Shown here piece after piece: positions 60,730 to 64,000 of a DNA stretch of 64,000 bases (positions within the stretch are counted from its first letter, which is position 1; each line of letters opens with the position of its first letter). The DNA is from CAZQXD01 sp964597315 (GTDB lineage: Bacteria > Pseudomonadota > Gammaproteobacteria > Competibacterales > Competibacteraceae): positions 1 through 64,000 of the forward strand of contig CAZQXD010000021.1 of the NCBI GenBank assembly GCA_964597315.1, written 5' to 3'. The position numbers were made by a program, and so were the translations under genes. The notes below the pieces were generated by a model, which was given only the letters and a program-made list of their open reading frames with translations, had not been told where the DNA came from and searched no databases.

Positions 60730-62178
60730 TTGAATCCGATCAGCGGGCCGGTACTGTATTTTCGGGGTTGTGCGGCAAACAATTGGCGGTTGGCGGCGCT
60801 GCTGGTGATGCCGGGTCAGTCCCCGCCACCTCCTCTCAGGGCCGCCGGGGCCAGCGTTTCGGCCCGGCGTTTGGCGGGTCGTCTGGACAACTCCGTGTGG
60901 GTTTACGAGTTTGCCGTGCCTGTTGACCCCGGAGGGGTGGACTACAGCATCGGCGAAGCTCGCTGGACGATCTATCCGCCTTCCTCCCAAGCTTTGCGGG
61001 TGGCCTATACCGCCTGTAACGGCCAGGAGGACCAGCCCCTGGGCGACGGCAGCCCCCAGCGCAACGAGCGATGGCGGGATCTGGCGGCGCGCCATGCCCA
61101 ACAGCCCTTCAATCTGTTGATCCAGGGCGGCGACCAGTTGTACGCCGACGGGGTATGGGAGTCGGCTCCCGAACTGGCCCGCTGGCGACGGCTAGGGCGG
61201 CGGGCGCGGGTGGCGGCGGCGTTTCCCGAAACCGCCGCTCAGGCTGCGGCGGATTACTACCATGACCATTACTGTCGGCTATGGGCGCAGCCGGAATTGG
61301 CGCCGCTGCTGGCCTCGATCCCTTCCTTGATGATGTGGGACGACCACGACATATTCGATGGCTGGGGCAGTCATGGCCCGGACCTGCAATGCTGCCCGAT
61401 GTTTCTGGGTGTCTGGCGGGCCGCCCGAGAGGCGTTCGCCCTGTTTCAACTGGCGGCCCGGCCCGAGTCCCTGCCGGCGGGCTTCGGCGACCCCCAAGGC
61501 GCGCACTTCGGCTGGTGTTACAACCTGGGCGACTGGGGCTTGATCGCCCCGGACCTGCGCAGCGAACGCACCCGTAACCAAGTTCTCGGGGAACTGGGCT
61601 GGAACTGGTTCGAAGCGGCCCTGGAGTCCCTGGCCGGCTGCCGACGGGTGCTGCTGGTGTCCACTGTGCCCCTGATCAATCTGGACCTGTCGCCCCTGGA
61701 GCGGTTGTCGCTGTTGCTGCCGGGGCAGCGCTTCTATCAGGATGATTTCAGGGATCAATGGCGCAGTTTCCGGCATCGAGCGGAGTGGCGGCGAATGCTG
61801 GGCCGGCTGCTGGATTTCAGCGAGCGCGGCGGGGTGGCGGTAACCGTGCTGTCCGGGGAGATTCATCTGGGGGCGCTGGGGCTGGTGGAGCGGGGGGCGA
61901 CCCGTATTTACCAGCTTACCGCCTCCGGCATCGTCCATCCGCCGCCGCCCCAGGCTCTGGTGCGGGTTTACGGGTGGTTGAGCCGGGGCAGCACCCTGGT
62001 GGAACCCGGCTGTCGGGTGCGGATGCTGCCCCTACCGGGCTTTGGTGGACGCTACTTGAATGCCCGCAACTGGTTGTCTCTGGATTGCCGGGCCGATGGC
62101 GGAGCCGAGGCGGTGTGGCGGGCCGAAGGGGTGGGCGAATTGCCCCTTGATCTGGGGCAGGTGGCGAGCCGGGACTGA
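60730..62178 (+). CDS. PhoD-like metallophosphatase (alkaline phosphatase D family)
   Basis: 482 residues from TTG 60730 (AGGGGA upstream); start uncertain. Metal-binding motifs of the family are seen: GGDQLYADG (about 127-140), MWDDHDIFDGWGSHG, DLRSERTR and LSGEIHLGALGL. There is no signal peptide or twin-arginine motif, so unlike secreted PhoD it is probably cytoplasmic. Similar leaderless proteins are common in proteobacteria and have no firm substrate (phosphodiester or phosphomonoester). Divergent from the RND adaptor. Confidence 0.87.
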   Translation: MNPISGPVLYFRGCAANNWRLAALLVMPGQSPPPPLRAAGASVSARRLAGRLDNSVWVYEFAVPVDPGGVDYSIGEARWTIYPPSSQALRVAYTACNGQEDQPLGDGSPQRNERWRDLAARHAQQPFNLLIQGGDQLYADGVWESAPELARWRRLGRRARVAAAFPETAAQAAADYYHDHYCRLWAQPELAPLLASIPSLMMWDDHDIFDGWGSHGPDLQCCPMFLGVWRAAREAFALFQLAARPESLPAGFGDPQGAHFGWCYNLGDWGLIAPDLRSERTRNQVLGELGWNWFEAALESLAGCRRVLLVSTVPLINLDLSPLERLSLLLPGQRFYQDDFRDQWRSFRHRAEWRRMLGRLLDFSERGGVAVTVLSGEIHLGALGLVERGATRIYQLTASGIVHPPPPQALVRVYGWLSRGSTLVEPGCRVRMLPLPGFGGRYLNARNWLSLDCRADGGAEAVWRAEGVGELPLDLGQVASRD

Positions 62179-62185
62179 GGCGTTG

Positions 62186-63148
62186 TCACAGTTCCATGCC
62201 TTCCGCCTCCACCACCATGGCCAGAGCCTCCTCGATCATGGCCCGGGCCTGGGCTGTGGCGGTGTGCAGCCGACGATGCAGGGCCGCATCCTCTGGGCTG
62301 GTGTTGATACATTCGGCGCTATAGGTCTCAAAGGCCACCAGATTGAAGACTAAGTCCACCAGATGGTGCGGACATTCACAGTGTACGGCGGTGGAGGCGT
62401 TGGCAATTCGGATCAGGTGCTGGGTGTCGTAGCGACGCCGGGAAAGGGCCTGCTCGGCGACCGGCTCAAAGGATGGAAGAGGCTGCGCGTGGTGTTCCGC
62501 GAGGCACAATTGGCGTAACTCCGGCATCCCTACCGGCGCTCTTAGGGGGGTGATCAGGGCCGTATCCAGTCGGGTCACTGTCTGTTCGGTGCCGAAGCCG
62601 TAGATCACTAGGGCGCGGTGGGCGCCGGAGGCTTGCAATAACTCGTCCACGTCTTCCAGGGTGGAGGCGTGAACTGTGGGAAACTCCAGCAGCAGAATAT
62701 CGGGATGGTGTTCCCTGACAGCGTCGAGAAAGGTCTGTCGGTCCCACTCCGCCACCACTAACTCCAGTTCCTGTAGGGTGTTGTCGGGCTGTTGCATCCG
62801 TGCCGTCAGGGCCGTCCCGAAAACCGCCACGCGGCAGCGATCCGGCTTGTCCATGGGGATCGAAAAGTCCTTGGCAAGGCATAACTCCAGACGTTCCTGA
62901 AGCTGTTCCAAGGGTAAATTAGCCACCGTGCCCACGGCATTACCTTCGTCCACCAACCGCTTGATCAGCGCCAGTCGAACGATGTCATCCTTGCTGTACA
63001 GCCGGTTACTGCCCTCGCTGCGTTCTGGGTTGACCACCCCATAGCGACGTTCCCAAGCCCGCAAAGTGACAGGGGCAACGCCCGTGAGACGGGATACGGC
63101 GCCTATTTTATAGGCAGGCTCTTTAAAATCGGGTTGTTTTTTTGTCAT
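62186..63148 (-). CDS. MerR-type regulator with Rossmann-like and Cys/His-rich C-terminal domains
   Basis: 320 residues from ATG 63148. The N-terminal MerR winged helix (YKIGAVSRLTGVAPVTLRAWERRYG) is followed by a wing GSNRLYSKDDIVRL. A middle domain (about 103-205) has alternating beta/alpha sequence like cobalamin-binding regulators of the CarH/LitR type but lacks their His-containing cobalamin motif. The C-terminal helical region (about 245-315) holds VHCECPHHLVDLVFNLVAFETYSAEC: His256, Cys257, Cys259, His261, His262, Cys280, a possible metal or cluster site. Similar tails occur in other proteobacterial MerR proteins. Ligand and targets unknown. Confidence 0.82.
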   Translation of the reverse strand: MTKKQPDFKEPAYKIGAVSRLTGVAPVTLRAWERRYGVVNPERSEGSNRLYSKDDIVRLALIKRLVDEGNAVGTVANLPLEQLQERLELCLAKDFSIPMDKPDRCRVAVFGTALTARMQQPDNTLQELELVVAEWDRQTFLDAVREHHPDILLLEFPTVHASTLEDVDELLQASGAHRALVIYGFGTEQTVTRLDTALITPLRAPVGMPELRQLCLAEHHAQPLPSFEPVAEQALSRRRYDTQHLIRIANASTAVHCECPHHLVDLVFNLVAFETYSAECINTSPEDAALHRRLHTATAQARAMIEEALAMVVEAEGMEL

Positions 63149-63299
63149 GGCATAGCTAGTCGGTGTCGGCAACGGCAAGTCAGGACCGGGCAGGTCCAGC
63201 TTAAAAACTTTATCACCCAGTCGATGCTTGGCGTAGACTTATTGTTGGCGGTCGCCGGTCTGATTCCTGCTGCGGCGCCGTCCTACAGCCGTTTCCGGG

Positions 63300-63716
63300 A
63301 TGCTCAACGTGGCAGCAAGCAGTTACTGGTGCGTAGTGGACCGAACCACCGGCGAAATCCTCCGTGAATGCGCTTTCAAGGAACATGCTGAATCAGAAGC
63401 GCGTCATTTCCCCCAAGGGTGCGCGGTGCAGTTGCCCCATTATAACCTGCGCCGCTACCCTTGGGATCGCTGGCAGGCGCGCGCCCTGGCGGCGGGCGTG
63501 GATGAAGATTTAATACAACTCGGGCGCAAGGTGATACGACTGGCCGAGACCTATGGCCGCACCTGGTCGGAGCAGGTCAAAACTGACTGCGGTCTGGATG
63601 ATGACGGCGCCGCTATGTTGACTCTAGCGCTCAATGACCCAAAGCGGACCCGAATATTATGGGAACAGTTGCTGGAGGATAACGGCATTGAGGCGCATCA
63701 ACCCCCGAAGCGTTGA
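63300..63716 (+). CDS. hypothetical protein
   Basis: 138 residues, soluble, no signal peptide. The N-terminus (SYWCVVDRTTGEILRECAFKEHAE) looks like a small beta/alpha element; the rest is mostly helical with acidic stretches (CGLDDDGAAMLTLALND). No family recognised. No clear ribosome site before ATG 63300, but codon use is like that of its neighbours and no competing frame is better, so I regard it as probably real. Confidence 0.55.
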   Translation: MLNVAASSYWCVVDRTTGEILRECAFKEHAESEARHFPQGCAVQLPHYNLRRYPWDRWQARALAAGVDEDLIQLGRKVIRLAETYGRTWSEQVKTDCGLDDDGAAMLTLALNDPKRTRILWEQLLEDNGIEAHQPPKR

Positions 63717-64000
63717 TATACCGCAACCATGGTCAGCCCAGCGCCACAGAAACGGCGAGGCTGGCTGAACTGCTGGCTAGGCACGTTCAGGTATCCGCTT
63801 TCAGTACCGAGCGACGGCAGTTCAAAAGCAACGAACCTTCGGCCCATGCCGCGTTGGTAGGCAAGCTGGCCTAGGAAGGGAGCGGCGTATCTCGCACCTA
63901 GGAGCCTCGGCGTTCCATCATATGGGGTAAGCCATCGCTGCGGATACGAACCTCTAGCCAGGAAAATTCTGACTGATCCACCCTGCCATCATGATTAGTG
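63717..64000. other. 284-bp right-edge region without a recognised gene
   Basis: The longest open frame is a 43-codon run from ATG 63733 with no ribosome site or resemblance to any family. No tRNA, repeat or terminator was recognised. It could be the upstream region of a gene beyond the window or degraded sequence. Confidence 0.5.

Overview
The window is chromosomal DNA from a GC-rich gammaproteobacterium. Markers for this are fabA-fabB as a pair, EpmA next to EF-P, divergent pepA-holC and lptF-lptG, a class II (PyrC-type) dihydroorotase, glutathione-dependent formaldehyde oxidation, a FimX-like protein and a monomeric NADP isocitrate dehydrogenase. Four tandem DUF2173 genes suggest, weakly, a sulfur-oxidising Chromatiales-like lineage; this cannot be settled from the window alone. 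A 14-base run of N at 59401-59414 shows it comes from a scaffolded draft assembly.

Layout. 1-9060: icd, a phospholipase-D/cardiolipin-synthase-like gene, a lipoprotein / ATP-grasp amidoligase / DUF350 operon, pyrC and a membrane GGDEF-EAL protein. 9226-14550: a tRNA-Ser(UGA) gene with a clear promoter, directly followed by an McrBC type IV restriction cassette, a PagL-like outer-membrane deacylase, a CDGSH iron-sulfur protein and a truncated rubredoxin reductase; this is the most accessory-looking part. 14640-20760: a structured leader with a GEMM-like box, a small ORF and a HPt-REC-REC-GGDEF cyclase, then queA, htpX and a degenerate FimX-like REC-PAS-GGDEF-EAL protein. 20915-28940: efp-epmA, a DUF4124 protein, the ilvB-ilvN-ilvC branched-chain operon closed by an intrinsic terminator, and two envelope polysaccharide genes (GT9 glycosyltransferase and O-antigen ligase-like protein).

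28962-42530: a phosphofructokinase, a response regulator with a long helical region and a C-terminal membrane anchor, a leaderless gamma-glutamyltransferase-like protein, adhC-fghA, a retropepsin-like protein, an EF-hand protein behind a sigma-54-like promoter, small membrane proteins, a nitroreductase, a large acyl-CoA-synthetase/GNAT fusion and a divergent LysR/DoxX pair with a perfect palindrome between them. 42106-46845: holC-pepA divergent from lptF-lptG, then an RDD protein. 46977-48585: four DUF2173 paralogues in a row. 48826-56303: an L,D-transpeptidase, a SnoaL-like protein, a soluble hybrid histidine kinase with response regulator and upp, then fabA-fabB. 56364-64000: an RND pump and its adaptor (the pump is interrupted by the N run), a PhoD-like phosphatase, a MerR-type regulator with a Cys/His-rich C-terminal domain, and an unrecognised gene.

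Themes. Cyclic-di-GMP signalling is dense between 7.5 and 20.8 kb (three proteins, one of them degenerate). Envelope biogenesis recurs (PLD enzyme, PagL, GT9, ligase, LptFG, LdtD, FabAB, RND). The parts least explained by known biology are the DUF2173 array, the tail-anchored response regulator, the leader and small ORF before the 15-kb cyclase, and the amidoligase operon.
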